Positions 19,433 to 32,772 of a DNA stretch of 64,000 bases are shown here, piece after piece; position 1 is the stretch's first letter, and each line of letters opens with the position of its first letter. This DNA comes from Hyphomicrobiales bacterium (GTDB lineage: Bacteria; Pseudomonadota; Alphaproteobacteria; Rhizobiales; Rhizobiaceae). A program made the translations under genes and the position numbers. The stretch covers positions 1 to 64,000 of the forward strand of contig QEVK01000009.1 of the NCBI GenBank assembly GCA_003577315.1, written 5' to 3'. Below the pieces are notes generated by a model, which was not told the DNA's origin, made no database searches, and worked only from the letters and a program-made list of their open reading frames with translations.

Positions 19433-19605
19433 GGTGACGCCGGCGCGGTGCCGAAACGGGGCATCGCGCCGCCATTTCCGGGGTTCCCACGCCCGGGCGC
19501 TTCCCCTATAAGGCCCGCTTAGCCTGTCAACAGAATCTGCTGCGACGAGCCGGCCGGGGCGACCCGCCGGTCTTTCGCGCAAGCCCGAAAAAAGCGGAAC
19601 CCTCC

Positions 19606-23050
<3,445 letters not shown>

Positions 23051-23136
23051 CCCGGAACGGACGACATCGACATCACGCCGCCCGGGGCGGTCGCGCGCGA
23101 CGCCGCGCAGGCCCGCAGGCGAAGAAACCGCCGCAG

Positions 23137-23222
23137 GCCGCAAGCCCGACCGGGCGTCGCGCCTCGTGGCGCGCCCCGGCGGAGGGCCAGCCGCCGAAGG
23201 CGGCGATGCGGCCCGCGAGCGA
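23137..23222 (-). repeat. intergenic repeat, copy C
   Basis: 86-bp element. Hairpin 1 is CGCGCC-TCGT-GGCGCG (23158-23173), with a G-C to C-G swap against copy B that keeps pairing; hairpin 2 is GCCGCC-GAA-GGCGGC (23190-23204). It lies in the convergent gap between carB and the transglycosylase gene, 12 bp from the stop of the latter, in the same orientation as A and B. A shorter partial echo (CCCGCAGGCGAAGAAACC) precedes it. Confidence 0.8.
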
Positions 23223-23234
23223 AGAAACCGGAAA

Positions 23235-23906
23235 CTAGCTCCCGCGCATCCGCCGCCGGTCCCGGCCGAGGCCGGTCTCCTCCAGCAGGCCCTTGCGCTT
23301 GGCGTCGTAGTAGTAGCCGCGCGCGTAGTAGCGCACGGCAAGGTCGTGGTCGCCGCCGGCGGTGATGTAGGCCCCGCGCAGGTAGCGCCCGGCATATTTC
23401 AGGTTGGTCTCGGCGTCGAGCAGCCCCTCGGGCGGGCCGTCATAGCCCATGGTGCGCGCCGTCTGCGGCAGGATCTGCATCAGCCCCCAATAGGGGCCGT
23501 TGCGCGCGGCGGGGTTGAAGGTGCTCTCGCGCTTGACGACGCGGCGCAGCAGCTCGACCGGAATCTCGTGATGGTCGGCATATTTCACGATCAGCGCGTC
23601 GAGCTCCGGGCTGCGGGCGGCGACGGTCCCGTCCGCCGGGGTGCTGGCGGCGAGCGCGGTGGCGGAAGCGGACGGCACAGGCGGGGCGTAGGCGGCCGGC
23701 ACGGCGGCGACCTGCGCCGCCTCCACTTCCTCGGCCAGCGAGAAGATGGCCGGCGTCACCTCGACGGTGTCGGGCAGCACCGGGTCGTCGGCCGCCGCGA
23801 GCGACAGTTGCCGCGCGTCAAGGCCCAGCTCGCTCGTGGTGCAGCCGGCGAGCGCGAGCGAGCCGAGCAGCGCCAGGCGCGCGCATTGAAGAGGATGTCG
23901 AGGCAA
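23235..23906 (-). CDS. lytic transglycosylase, putative lipoprotein
   Basis: 223-aa SLT-type murein-cleaving enzyme, probably anchored in the outer membrane as a lipoprotein: signal peptide LALLGSLALAGC with the lipobox Cys at about residue 22, a low-complexity linker, then the SLT domain (about 95-210). Catalytic Glu is in VVKRESTFNP, followed by GPYWGLMQILPQTARTMGY, DAETNLKYAGRYLRGA and VRYYARGYYYDAKRKG. I chose the TTG at 23906 (MPRHPLQC), which has GAGAGGG upstream and puts the signal peptide at the N-terminus; the frame extends to 24032 with an Arg-rich stretch that would disrupt it. Confidence 0.82.
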   Translation of the reverse strand: MPRHPLQCARLALLGSLALAGCTTSELGLDARQLSLAAADDPVLPDTVEVTPAIFSLAEEVEAAQVAAVPAAYAPPVPSASATALAASTPADGTVAARSPELDALIVKYADHHEIPVELLRRVVKRESTFNPAARNGPYWGLMQILPQTARTMGYDGPPEGLLDAETNLKYAGRYLRGAYITAGGDHDLAVRYYARGYYYDAKRKGLLEETGLGRDRRRMRGS

Positions 23907-24202
23907 TCCGGGCCCTCTCTCGTCGTCGGTCCGTCCCCTGCCCCGTGCGCAATACCACCGTCCGCCCCGGTATCGCAAGCGGCTTCGCCGCCGTCCGCGG
24001 GCGGCGCCTCCGCGGCCGTCGCTTGTGAACATAGATCATCATGGCATAATGGAACGATGATTCGCCGGAGTGACTGTCTTCACGGCCTCCCGCGCAAGTA
24101 ATCGTCCCAAGTAACCGTTCCAGGCGTCCCGGGTTTCTTGCAGGTCCTAGGTATCGCGTGCCCGCGCGTCACAACCACAAGAACGAACGACAGGGAACGA
24201 AG

Positions 24203-24424
24203 ATGCTTCCTCCAATCGACGGCGCGCCACGGCGTCGCCTGACCGAACATGCCGAGCTTGCGGTCGCGGCGGAGTTCCTGATGGCGCGCGGCTTCGCCGA
24301 AGACGAGATCGCCGTACAGCTCTCGCGCTTCTACTATGTCGACATCGACGCGCTCAACGACGTCGTCGCCGCGCTGGCGGGGCACACGGCGCAGGCGCAG
24401 GCGGGAAGGCGCGCCACGGCCTGA
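24203..24424 (+). CDS. conserved small hypothetical protein
   Basis: 73-aa protein, not recognised. It is predicted helical: LTEHAELAVAAEFLMARGFAEDEI then VDIDALNDVVAALAGH, a two-helix pattern with a short linker. The ATG at 24203 has AGGGA upstream; an extension to 24158 adds a His/Asn/Lys-rich leader and is less likely. It stands alone between the transglycosylase and the EAL gene, with strong third-position G/C bias. Confidence 0.6.
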   Translation: MLPPIDGAPRRRLTEHAELAVAAEFLMARGFAEDEIAVQLSRFYYVDIDALNDVVAALAGHTAQAQAGRRATA

Positions 24425-24457
24425 CGCCGCCGGGCCGCGAGCGCAGCGGAACGGCGC

Positions 24458-26759
<2,302 letters not shown>

Positions 26760-26790
26760 GCCGGCGGCGAACCGCCGATACCGCCCCAGC

Positions 26791-26820
26791 AAGCCCGGCC
26801 CCGCGCCGGGCTTCGCGTTT
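26791..26820 (+). terminator. aatA terminator
   Basis: AAGCCCGGC (26791-26799), 5-nt loop, GCCGGGCTT (26805-26813), then CGCGTTT; 31 bp after the aatA stop. Confidence 0.65.
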
Positions 26821-26918
26821 CCGTGGATGCCGGGACAACGCGAAAGCTTGAGCTTCGCGAAAAGAGGCGGCATGCTTGCCGGCGCGGGCGGCGGGCCGGA
26901 CACCGGAAGACGAACGCA

Positions 26919-27422
26919 ATGGGAAAGACAACCGCAAGGAAGCCGGCCCCGGACCGGCCGGCGCGCCGCGTCCCGCCCGAAGCCGCCATGAGCGGAGACG
27001 CAAGCCCCGCGGAGGCGGGAAAGCCCGTGCTGCTTTCGGGCGGCAATCCCCAGATCGCGAAGGGCTACGGCGACGCTCCCGTCCAGGCCTACATCGCCGC
27101 CATGCCCGGCTGGAAACGCGATGCCGGACGCCGGCTTGACGAGATCGTCGCGCGCACCGTCCCGGACGTGCGCAAGGCGGTCAAATGGAACTCGCCCTTC
27201 TACGGAGTCGAGGGCCAAGGCTGGTTCCTCAGCTTCCACTGCTTCACGAACTACATCAAGGTCGGCTTCTTCCGCGGCGCGTCGCTGCATCCCCTTCCGC
27301 CCGTCGGGTCCAGGCAGAAGGACGTGCGCTACCTCCACATCCACGAGGGCGAGCGGCTCGATGAAGCCCGGTTCGCCGCGTGGGTGAAGCAGGCCAGCCA
27401 GTTGCCCGGCGAACGGATGTAG
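26919..27422 (+). CDS. DUF1801 domain-containing protein
   Basis: 167-aa cytosolic protein with a basic, Pro/Ala-rich N-terminal tail and one DUF1801/YdhG-like domain (about 45-160): VQAYIAAMPGWKRDAGRRLDEI, VRKAVKWNSPFYGVEGQGW, FSFHCFTNYIKVGFFRG-like segment, and RYLHIHEGERLDEA. The family is related to frataxin-like folds but its function is not established. The ATG at 26919 with GGAAG upstream is preferred over an in-frame start at 26823, which would lie close to the aatA terminator. Confidence 0.8.
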   Translation: MGKTTARKPAPDRPARRVPPEAAMSGDASPAEAGKPVLLSGGNPQIAKGYGDAPVQAYIAAMPGWKRDAGRRLDEIVARTVPDVRKAVKWNSPFYGVEGQGWFLSFHCFTNYIKVGFFRGASLHPLPPVGSRQKDVRYLHIHEGERLDEARFAAWVKQASQLPGERM

Positions 27423-27658
27423 GCGAGCGGCGCGCGGCGAGCCTGCGCCTTGCGCGGGCGTTCGGCTCCGCCGCCAGGCGGGCCGGGTGCGACGGGCCGC
27501 CCCGCCTCCGCCTCTTGCCCTCGCCTTCCAGCCGTGTGACGATGCTTCCATGGCCCGGGACGGCCGCAGCGCCGCCATGGCCGTGCGACGGCCGCCAAGG
27601 CCATTGAGGCATCACGGCCGCCGCTCACGACGCAACGCGCGAGAGGAGGTCAGGTCAC

Positions 27659-29704
27659 ATGGGCAAAAGAGCCGGAGAACGACGCAAGGGACCGAAATGC
27701 ATCGCCATTGTCGGTCCCTTCTCGAGCGGCAAGACGACGCTCCTTGAGGCGCTGCTGGCGCGAACCGGAGCGATAGCGCGCCAGAACGCGGTCTCGTCCG
27801 GCAACACGGTGGGCGATCATTCGGCGGAAGCGCGCGCCCATCTGATGAGCGTCGAGGCCACCTTCGCCACCACCGAATTCATGGGCGAGAGCGTCACCTT
27901 CGTCGATTGTCCCGGCTCCGTCGAGTTCGCCTTCGAGGTGCAGCCGGTGCTGGCCGCCTGCGACCTGGCCGTGGTCGTTGCCGAGCCGGACGAGAAGAAG
28001 TTTCCCGCCCTCCAGCTCATCATGCGCCAGCTCGACGAGATGGGCGTGCCGCGCGTCCTCTTCCTCAACAAGATCGACAAGGCTGCCGCCGGCGTGCGCG
28101 AGACGCTGAAGCTGTTGCAGCCGGCCAGCTCGACGCCGCTGCTGTTGCGCCAGATCCCGCTGCGCAAGGACGGCATCGTCGTCGGCTCGATCGACCTCGC
28201 GCTCGAGCGCGCCTACATCTACCACGAGCACGCCGAAAGCACGGTCGCCGAGATTCCCGACGACGACAGGGCGCGCGAGCTGGAAGCCCGCTTCTCGATG
28301 CTGGAGGCGCTGGCCGACCATGACGACTCGCTGATGGAGCAGCTGCTTGAGGAGATCGAGCCGCCGCGCGACGCGGTGTTCGACGACCTCGCCGCCGACC
28401 TGCGCGACGGCTCCGTCACCCCGGTGCTGATCGGCTCGGCCGAGAAGGGCAACGGCATCATGCGGCTGCTGAAGACGATCCGCCACGACGCGCCGGACGT
28501 CGAGGCGACGCGCAGGCGGCTCGGCGCCGAACCCGGCAAGCCCGCGCTCCAGGTCATGAAGACGATCCACACCCCGCATGGCGGCAAGCTCTCGGTCGCG
28601 CGCGTGCTTTGCGGCCGGGTGGCGGACGGCGCGGACCTGTTCGCCTCCAGCGGCGCGACGGGCAAGGTCTCCGGCATCTACCGCCTGCTCGGCAAGGAGC
28701 AGACCAAGCTCGCGGCCGCCGAGGAAGGCGAGACCGTCGCGCTCGGCAAGCTCGACGAGGTCGCCACCGGCGACACCCTGTCGACCGCGAGGGACGTTCC
28801 GGCGCTGGTCGCCCTCGACATGCCGCCGCCCGTCTACGCGCTGGCGCTGCGGCCGAAGGAGCGCAAGGACGACGTCAAGCTGTCGGCCAGCCTCCAGAAG
28901 CTGGTGCAGGAGGACCCCTCGCTCTCGGTCGAGCAGAACCAGGACACCGGCGAGACCATCGTCTCCGGCCATGGCGAGATGCACCTGCGCGTCACCGTCG
29001 AGCGGCTGGAGGGCAAGTACCAGATCGCCGTGCAGTCGCACCCGCCGCGCGTGCCCTACCGCGAGACCATCCGCAAGGCGGCCACCCAGCGCGGCCGGCA
29101 CAAGAAGCAGTCGGGCGGCCACGGCCAGTTCGGCGACGTGGTGCTGGAGATCAAGCCGCTGCCGCGCGGCTCGGGCTTCGAGTTCACCGACACCATCACC
29201 GGCGGCGTGGTGCCCAAGCAGTACATCCCCTCGGTCGAGGCCGGCATCCGCGACTTCCTCAGGGCCGGGCCGCTCGGCTTCCCGGTGGTGGACATCGCCG
29301 TCAACCTCTCGGACGGCTCCTACCACACGGTCGATTCCTCCGACATGGCCTTCCAGCAGGCCGCGCGCATCGGCATGAAGGAAGGCATGGCCGCCTGCTC
29401 GCCCGTGCTGCTGGAGCCGATCCTGAAGGTGCAGATCTTCACCCCCTCGGAGGCCACCGCCAGGGTCACGGCGATCGTGCCGCAGCGGCGCGGCCAGATC
29501 CTCGGCTTCGACGGCCGGCCCGGCTGGCCGGGCTGGGACGTGGTCGAGGCGACGATGCCGCAGGCGGAGATCGGCAACCTGATCGTCGAGCTGCGCTCGG
29601 CGACCGCCGGCGTCGCCTCCTATGTCGCGAGGTTCGACCACATGGCCGAGCTGACCGGCCGCCTCGCCGACGAGGTGATGAGCGCCAACGGCAAGGCCGC
29701 CTGA
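27659..29704 (+). CDS. elongation factor G-like GTPase (EF-G2 type)
   Basis: 681-aa translational GTPase paralogous to EF-G. G-domain motifs: P-loop GPFSSGKTT, DCPG (switch II) and NKID. Domain II (about 290-370) follows, then domains III-V with LQEDPSLSVEQN-like ALQKLVQEDPSLS, GHGEMHLRV, KKQSGGHGQFGDVVLEI and PSEATARVTAIVPQRRGQI. The relaxed P-loop and missing standard AHIDAGKTT sequence place it in the EF-G-like group rather than the canonical fusA gene, which normally sits with rpsL/rpsG/tuf. A role in ribosome rescue, recycling or stress translation is possible but unproven. Ribosome site GAGGAGG is upstream. Confidence 0.85.
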   Translation: MGKRAGERRKGPKCIAIVGPFSSGKTTLLEALLARTGAIARQNAVSSGNTVGDHSAEARAHLMSVEATFATTEFMGESVTFVDCPGSVEFAFEVQPVLAACDLAVVVAEPDEKKFPALQLIMRQLDEMGVPRVLFLNKIDKAAAGVRETLKLLQPASSTPLLLRQIPLRKDGIVVGSIDLALERAYIYHEHAESTVAEIPDDDRARELEARFSMLEALADHDDSLMEQLLEEIEPPRDAVFDDLAADLRDGSVTPVLIGSAEKGNGIMRLLKTIRHDAPDVEATRRRLGAEPGKPALQVMKTIHTPHGGKLSVARVLCGRVADGADLFASSGATGKVSGIYRLLGKEQTKLAAAEEGETVALGKLDEVATGDTLSTARDVPALVALDMPPPVYALALRPKERKDDVKLSASLQKLVQEDPSLSVEQNQDTGETIVSGHGEMHLRVTVERLEGKYQIAVQSHPPRVPYRETIRKAATQRGRHKKQSGGHGQFGDVVLEIKPLPRGSGFEFTDTITGGVVPKQYIPSVEAGIRDFLRAGPLGFPVVDIAVNLSDGSYHTVDSSDMAFQQAARIGMKEGMAACSPVLLEPILKVQIFTPSEATARVTAIVPQRRGQILGFDGRPGWPGWDVVEATMPQAEIGNLIVELRSATAGVASYVARFDHMAELTGRLADEVMSANGKAA

Positions 29705-29705
29705 A

Positions 29706-29747
29706 GCAATTCCGGGACAAGCGTGAAGCGCTTTTCCCGGAAGTGCG
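29706..29747. repeat. RIME-like palindromic repeat
   Basis: Outer stem GCAATTCCGGG (29706-29716) with CCCGGAAGTGC (29737-29747, one wobble) and inner AAGCG/CGCTT (29719-29723 with 29729-29733). The sequence type resembles the intergenic palindromes common after stop codons in Rhizobiales. It begins 2 bp after the EF-G-like gene. Confidence 0.55.
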
Positions 29748-29779
29748 GCAAAAAAAACGGTGGCGGTTCGGGAAAAAAC

Positions 29780-29807
29780 ACGGCAGGGGTGCCGCTCCTG
29801 CCGTTTT
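29780..29807 (+). terminator. terminator of the EF-G-like gene
   Basis: ACGGCAGG (29780-29787), 9-nt loop, CCTGCCGT (29797-29804), T4. Confidence 0.75.
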
Positions 29808-29843
29808 CTTGTGCAGCGTGGCGGCGCAGGCTTTCATGCGGGC

Positions 29844-29959
29844 AAAAAAAAGCCGGATCGAAAGACCCGGCTTGAATGTTGGAAGCGCCCGTAGGCAAAA
29901 CCTCCAGAGGGGAACACTCGCGGGCGCCAATGGGAGGAGGAATGCGCCCGGGAGATGAT
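29844..29959 (-). ncRNA. abcR: AbcR-like (alpha-r15 type) small RNA
   Basis: Predicted trans-acting sRNA of about 116 nt read leftward, just downstream of lsrB. A promoter (TCATAT at 29969-29964) sets the 5' end near 29959. A first hairpin has stem GGGCGC/GCGCCC (29949-29944 with 29927-29922) exposing the anti-Shine-Dalgarno loop CCTCCTCCC (29940-29932). An intrinsic terminator AAGCCGG...CCGGCTT plus T8 ends it (29873-29844). In Sinorhizobium, Agrobacterium and Brucella, AbcR sRNAs lie beside lsrB/vtlR and silence ABC-transporter mRNAs through such loops. Family assignment rests on location, size and layout, not on an alignment. Confidence 0.75.
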
Positions 29960-29963
29960 TGGG

Positions 29964-29992
29964 ATATGAGCTTTCGCAGCCCGAAATGCAAG
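29964..29992 (-). promoter_or_regulatory. promoter of the AbcR-like sRNA
   Basis: On the minus strand CTTGCA (29992-29987), 17-bp spacer, TCATAT (29969-29964), one base from the rhizobial -10 CTATAT. Confidence 0.6.
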
Positions 29993-30006
29993 CAACGTCT
30001 TTCGCA

Positions 30007-30020
30007 TTGCACCCATGCAA
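30007..30020. promoter_or_regulatory. candidate LsrB/VtlR binding site
   Basis: Inverted repeat TTGCA-CCCA-TGCAA, a LysR-type T-N11-A dyad, 15 bp upstream of the sRNA -35. In related bacteria the adjacent LysR regulator activates abcR from such a position. Confidence 0.5.
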
Positions 30021-30074
30021 GGCACGCATAGCTCGGAATCGGCGCATCTGCACCCTGCGGGGCAGGCCCTGCCC

Positions 30075-30971
30075 TCAATATGCCCAGCTGCGCGCCTTGG
30101 CGATGAGGAAGTCGCGGAAGACGTGCAGCTTGACCTGGTTCTTCATCGTGTCGGGGTAGCAGAAATAGGTGTCGAAGGACGGCACCTCCGTCTCGGGCAT
30201 CACCTGCACCAGCCCGGAATCCTTGTCCACGATGTAGTCGGGCAGCATGGCGATGCCGGCCCCGCGCTGCACGGCGACCTTGATCGACATGATGTTGTTG
30301 ATCTGGAGCGTGGCGACGCGGCGCGAGCCTTCCGGCCGCCCGGCCGTCTCCAGCCAGTTCATGTCGGTCAGGTGGTAGGGCACCGGCTCGCCGAAGGTGA
30401 CGATGCGGTGCTTGTCCAGTTCCTCGATGGTGCGCGGCTTGCCGTATTTGTTGATGTAGGACGGCGCGGCGAACAGGTGGAAATGGACCGTGAACAGCCG
30501 CCGCTGGATCAGGTCGGGCTGCTGCGGCTGGCGCAGGCGGATGGCGCAGTCGGCCTGGCGCATGGTCAGGTCCAGCTCCTCGTTGGCGAGGATCAGCTGG
30601 AGCTGGATTTCGGGGTAGAGGTCGAGGAACTCCTGCACCCGCTCCGTCAGCCAGCCGGAGCCGAGGCCGACGGTGGTGGTGACGCGCAGCGGCCCCGACG
30701 GGCGGTCCTTGGCCTCCGTCAGCCGCGCCTTGACGCCTTCGAGCTTCATCAGCACTTCGTGCGCGGTCTGGTAGAGCATCTCGCCCTGCTCCGTCAGCAC
30801 CAGCCCGCGGGCGTGGCGGTGGAACAGCGGCACGCCGACATCCTGCTCCAGCGCGCTCACCTGCCGCGAGATCGCCGACTGCGACAGCCGCAGCGTCTCG
30901 GCCGCGTGGGTGAAAGAGCCTGCCTCCGCCGCCGCGTGGAAGACGCGCAACTTGTCCCAGTCCAGCGCCAT
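30075..30971 (-). CDS. lsrB: LysR family regulator LsrB/VtlR
   Basis: 298-aa LysR-type regulator: N-terminal winged HTH (LRVFHAAAEAGSFTHAAETL, SQSAISRQVSALEQDVGVPLF) and a periplasmic-binding-like effector domain (about 95-290). The sequence type and gene order (lrp, trxB, this gene, sRNA) match LsrB of Sinorhizobium / VtlR of Brucella and Agrobacterium, which control redox balance, LPS genes and AbcR sRNAs. The ATG at 30971 (MALDWDKLRVF) is the family start; the open frame upstream overlaps trxB and is spurious. It follows trxB by 101 bp on the same strand. Confidence 0.88.
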   Translation of the reverse strand: MALDWDKLRVFHAAAEAGSFTHAAETLRLSQSAISRQVSALEQDVGVPLFHRHARGLVLTEQGEMLYQTAHEVLMKLEGVKARLTEAKDRPSGPLRVTTTVGLGSGWLTERVQEFLDLYPEIQLQLILANEELDLTMRQADCAIRLRQPQQPDLIQRRLFTVHFHLFAAPSYINKYGKPRTIEELDKHRIVTFGEPVPYHLTDMNWLETAGRPEGSRRVATLQINNIMSIKVAVQRGAGIAMLPDYIVDKDSGLVQVMPETEVPSFDTYFCYPDTMKNQVKLHVFRDFLIAKARSWAY

Positions 30972-31072
30972 GACGCCCGGTTCCCCTGTTATGCCTCGAG
31001 CCGTCTCCGCTCTCGCGGCCGCCGATGAACTGCCCGATCGTGTCGTTTTCGCGGCCGGCCCGGTCCCGCGCG

Positions 31073-32047
31073 CTACTGTGCGGCTTCGCGGTGCGCGTCG
31101 AGCTCGGCGATATAGCGCTCGGCCTCCAGCGCGGCCATGCAGCCCATGCCGGCCGCCGTGACGGCCTGGCGGTAGACGTCGTCGGTGACGTCGCCGGCGG
31201 CGAACACGCCCGGCACGTCGGTCGCCGTCGAATCGGCGGCCGTCCACAGATAGCCGTTCGGCTTCTGCTTGAGCTTGCCGGCGAACAGCTCCACAGCCGG
31301 CGCGTGGCCGATGGCGACGAACACGCCGTCGGTCGCCATGTCGGTGACCTCGCCGGTGCGCACGTTGCGCAGCCTCAAGCCGTTGACGGAGGGCGGCGTC
31401 GGGCCGTTGCGCTCCTCGCCGAGAATCTCCTCGACGACGTGATCCCACAGCACCTTGATGTTGTCCTTCCTGAACAGGCGCTCCTGCAGGATGCGCTCGG
31501 CGCGGAACTCGCCGCGGCGGTGGATCACGGTGACGCTCCTGGCCAGGTTGGCGAGATAGAGCGCCTCCTCGACCGCGCTGTTGCCGCCGCCGACCACCAC
31601 GACGTCCTTGCCGCGATAGAAGAAGCCGTCGCAGGTGGCGCAGGCCGACACGCCGAAGCCCATGAAGGTCTGCTCGGTCGCGATGCCCAGCCACTTGGCC
31701 TGCGCGCCGGTGGCCACGATCAGCGCGTCGCAGGTGAAGACCGCGCCCGAATCGGTCGCGATGCGGAACGGCCGCCGGTCGAGGTCCACCTCGGTGACGA
31801 GGTCGTTGACGATCCCCGCGCCGACGTGCTCGGCCTGGAGCCGCATCTGCTCCATCAGCCAGGGGCCCTGCACCGGCTCGGCGAAGCCGGGATAGTTCTC
31901 GACATCGGTGGTGATGGTGAGCTGGCCGCCCTGCTGCATGCCGGCGATGAGCACCGGCTCGAGCATGGCGCGGGCGGCGTAGATCGCCGCGGTGTAGCCG
32001 GCCGGGCCCGAGCCGATGATGAGGACGGGCGCGTGTTGGGCGGTCAT
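31073..32047 (-). CDS. trxB: thioredoxin reductase TrxB
   Basis: 324-aa NADPH-dependent flavoenzyme reducing thioredoxin. FAD-binding LIIGSGPAGYTAAIYAAR at the N-terminus, ENYPGF, the redox-active CATC in SACATCDGFFYRG, the NADPH loop VVVGGGNSAVEEALYL with HRR (phosphate-binding) and the C-terminal FAAGDVTDDVYRQA. The ATG at 32047 (MTAQHAPVLIIG) matches the family; a longer frame adds an unrelated leader. Divergent from lrp, upstream of lsrB, in the order known from other rhizobia. Confidence 0.96.
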   Translation of the reverse strand: MTAQHAPVLIIGSGPAGYTAAIYAARAMLEPVLIAGMQQGGQLTITTDVENYPGFAEPVQGPWLMEQMRLQAEHVGAGIVNDLVTEVDLDRRPFRIATDSGAVFTCDALIVATGAQAKWLGIATEQTFMGFGVSACATCDGFFYRGKDVVVVGGGNSAVEEALYLANLARSVTVIHRRGEFRAERILQERLFRKDNIKVLWDHVVEEILGEERNGPTPPSVNGLRLRNVRTGEVTDMATDGVFVAIGHAPAVELFAGKLKQKPNGYLWTAADSTATDVPGVFAAGDVTDDVYRQAVTAAGMGCMAALEAERYIAELDAHREAAQ

Positions 32048-32118
32048 GGTCGGGCCTTCCTGGATTTGGCCGGTGCGCGCGGCGCCGGATCGCGTGGTCC
32101 GTGGGTCGAATGGCGCTA

Positions 32119-32147
32119 ATCTAGGTGCTGGCGCACCCGCCTTGCAA
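32119..32147 (-). promoter_or_regulatory. trxB promoter
   Basis: On the minus strand TTGCAA (32147-32142), 17-bp spacer, CTAGAT (32124-32119), giving a leader of about 65 nt. Confidence 0.55.
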
Positions 32148-32283
32148 GGCGACGAAACGCAGCGCCCGGCAAAGGCTGGGGAAAGCCGCAGCGTCCGGCG
32201 ATTGCCTTGGACAGGCCGGCGCAACATCCGCTAACTTCGCAAAGCCATCGCGAAAGATTCTCACGCAGCGCCGGAGCCGCCGC

Positions 32284-32772
32284 ATGCCGTTCAAGGCCGA
32301 CCTCGACGCCATCGACTGGAAAATCCTGAAGGAGCTTCAGGACAACGGCAGGATGACCAATGTCGAATTGTCGCGGCGCGTCGGCATCTCGGCCCCGCCC
32401 TGCCTGCGGCGCGTCAAGCGGCTGGAGGACGCCGGCATCATCCACGGCTACCGCGCGCTGCTCGACACGCGCATGCTCGGCTTCGACGTCGTCGCCTTCT
32501 GCCTGATCGGCCTCCACCACCAATCCGAGAGCGAGCTGAAGGCCTTTGCCGAGCGCACGCGCGGCTGGCCGGTCGTGCGCGCCGCATGGATGGTCTCCGG
32601 CGAATCCGACTTCATGCTGCATTGCGTGGCGCGCGACCTCGCCACCTTCCAGACCTTCGTCATCGAGGAGCTGACCTCGGCGCCCAACGTCGACACGGTG
32701 CGCACCGCGCTGACCATCCGGCAGGTCAAGGACCAGGGCCTGGCAGCGATCGCCGAGAGCCACCAGGGTTAG
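32284..32772 (+). CDS. Lrp/AsnC family transcriptional regulator
   Basis: 162-aa feast/famine regulator. N-terminal HTH (LDAIDWKILKELQDNGRMTNVELSRRVGISAPPCLRRVKRLEDAGII) and a C-terminal RAM ligand domain (about 70-155) with the GESDFMLHCVARDL strand. Such proteins respond to amino acids. It is divergent from trxB (236 bp), the arrangement seen for the lrp gene next to trxB in Sinorhizobium. Its stop codon TAG (32770-32772) overlaps the stop of the convergent lpsB gene by two bases. Confidence 0.93.
   Translation: MPFKADLDAIDWKILKELQDNGRMTNVELSRRVGISAPPCLRRVKRLEDAGIIHGYRALLDTRMLGFDVVAFCLIGLHHQSESELKAFAERTRGWPVVRAAWMVSGESDFMLHCVARDLATFQTFVIEELTSAPNVDTVRTALTIRQVKDQGLAAIAESHQG

Noticed and set aside
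24421-24457. Possible fourth copy of the intergenic repeat after the small ORF
   Set aside because: Only a short GCCGCGAGCG-like match; neither hairpin is present.
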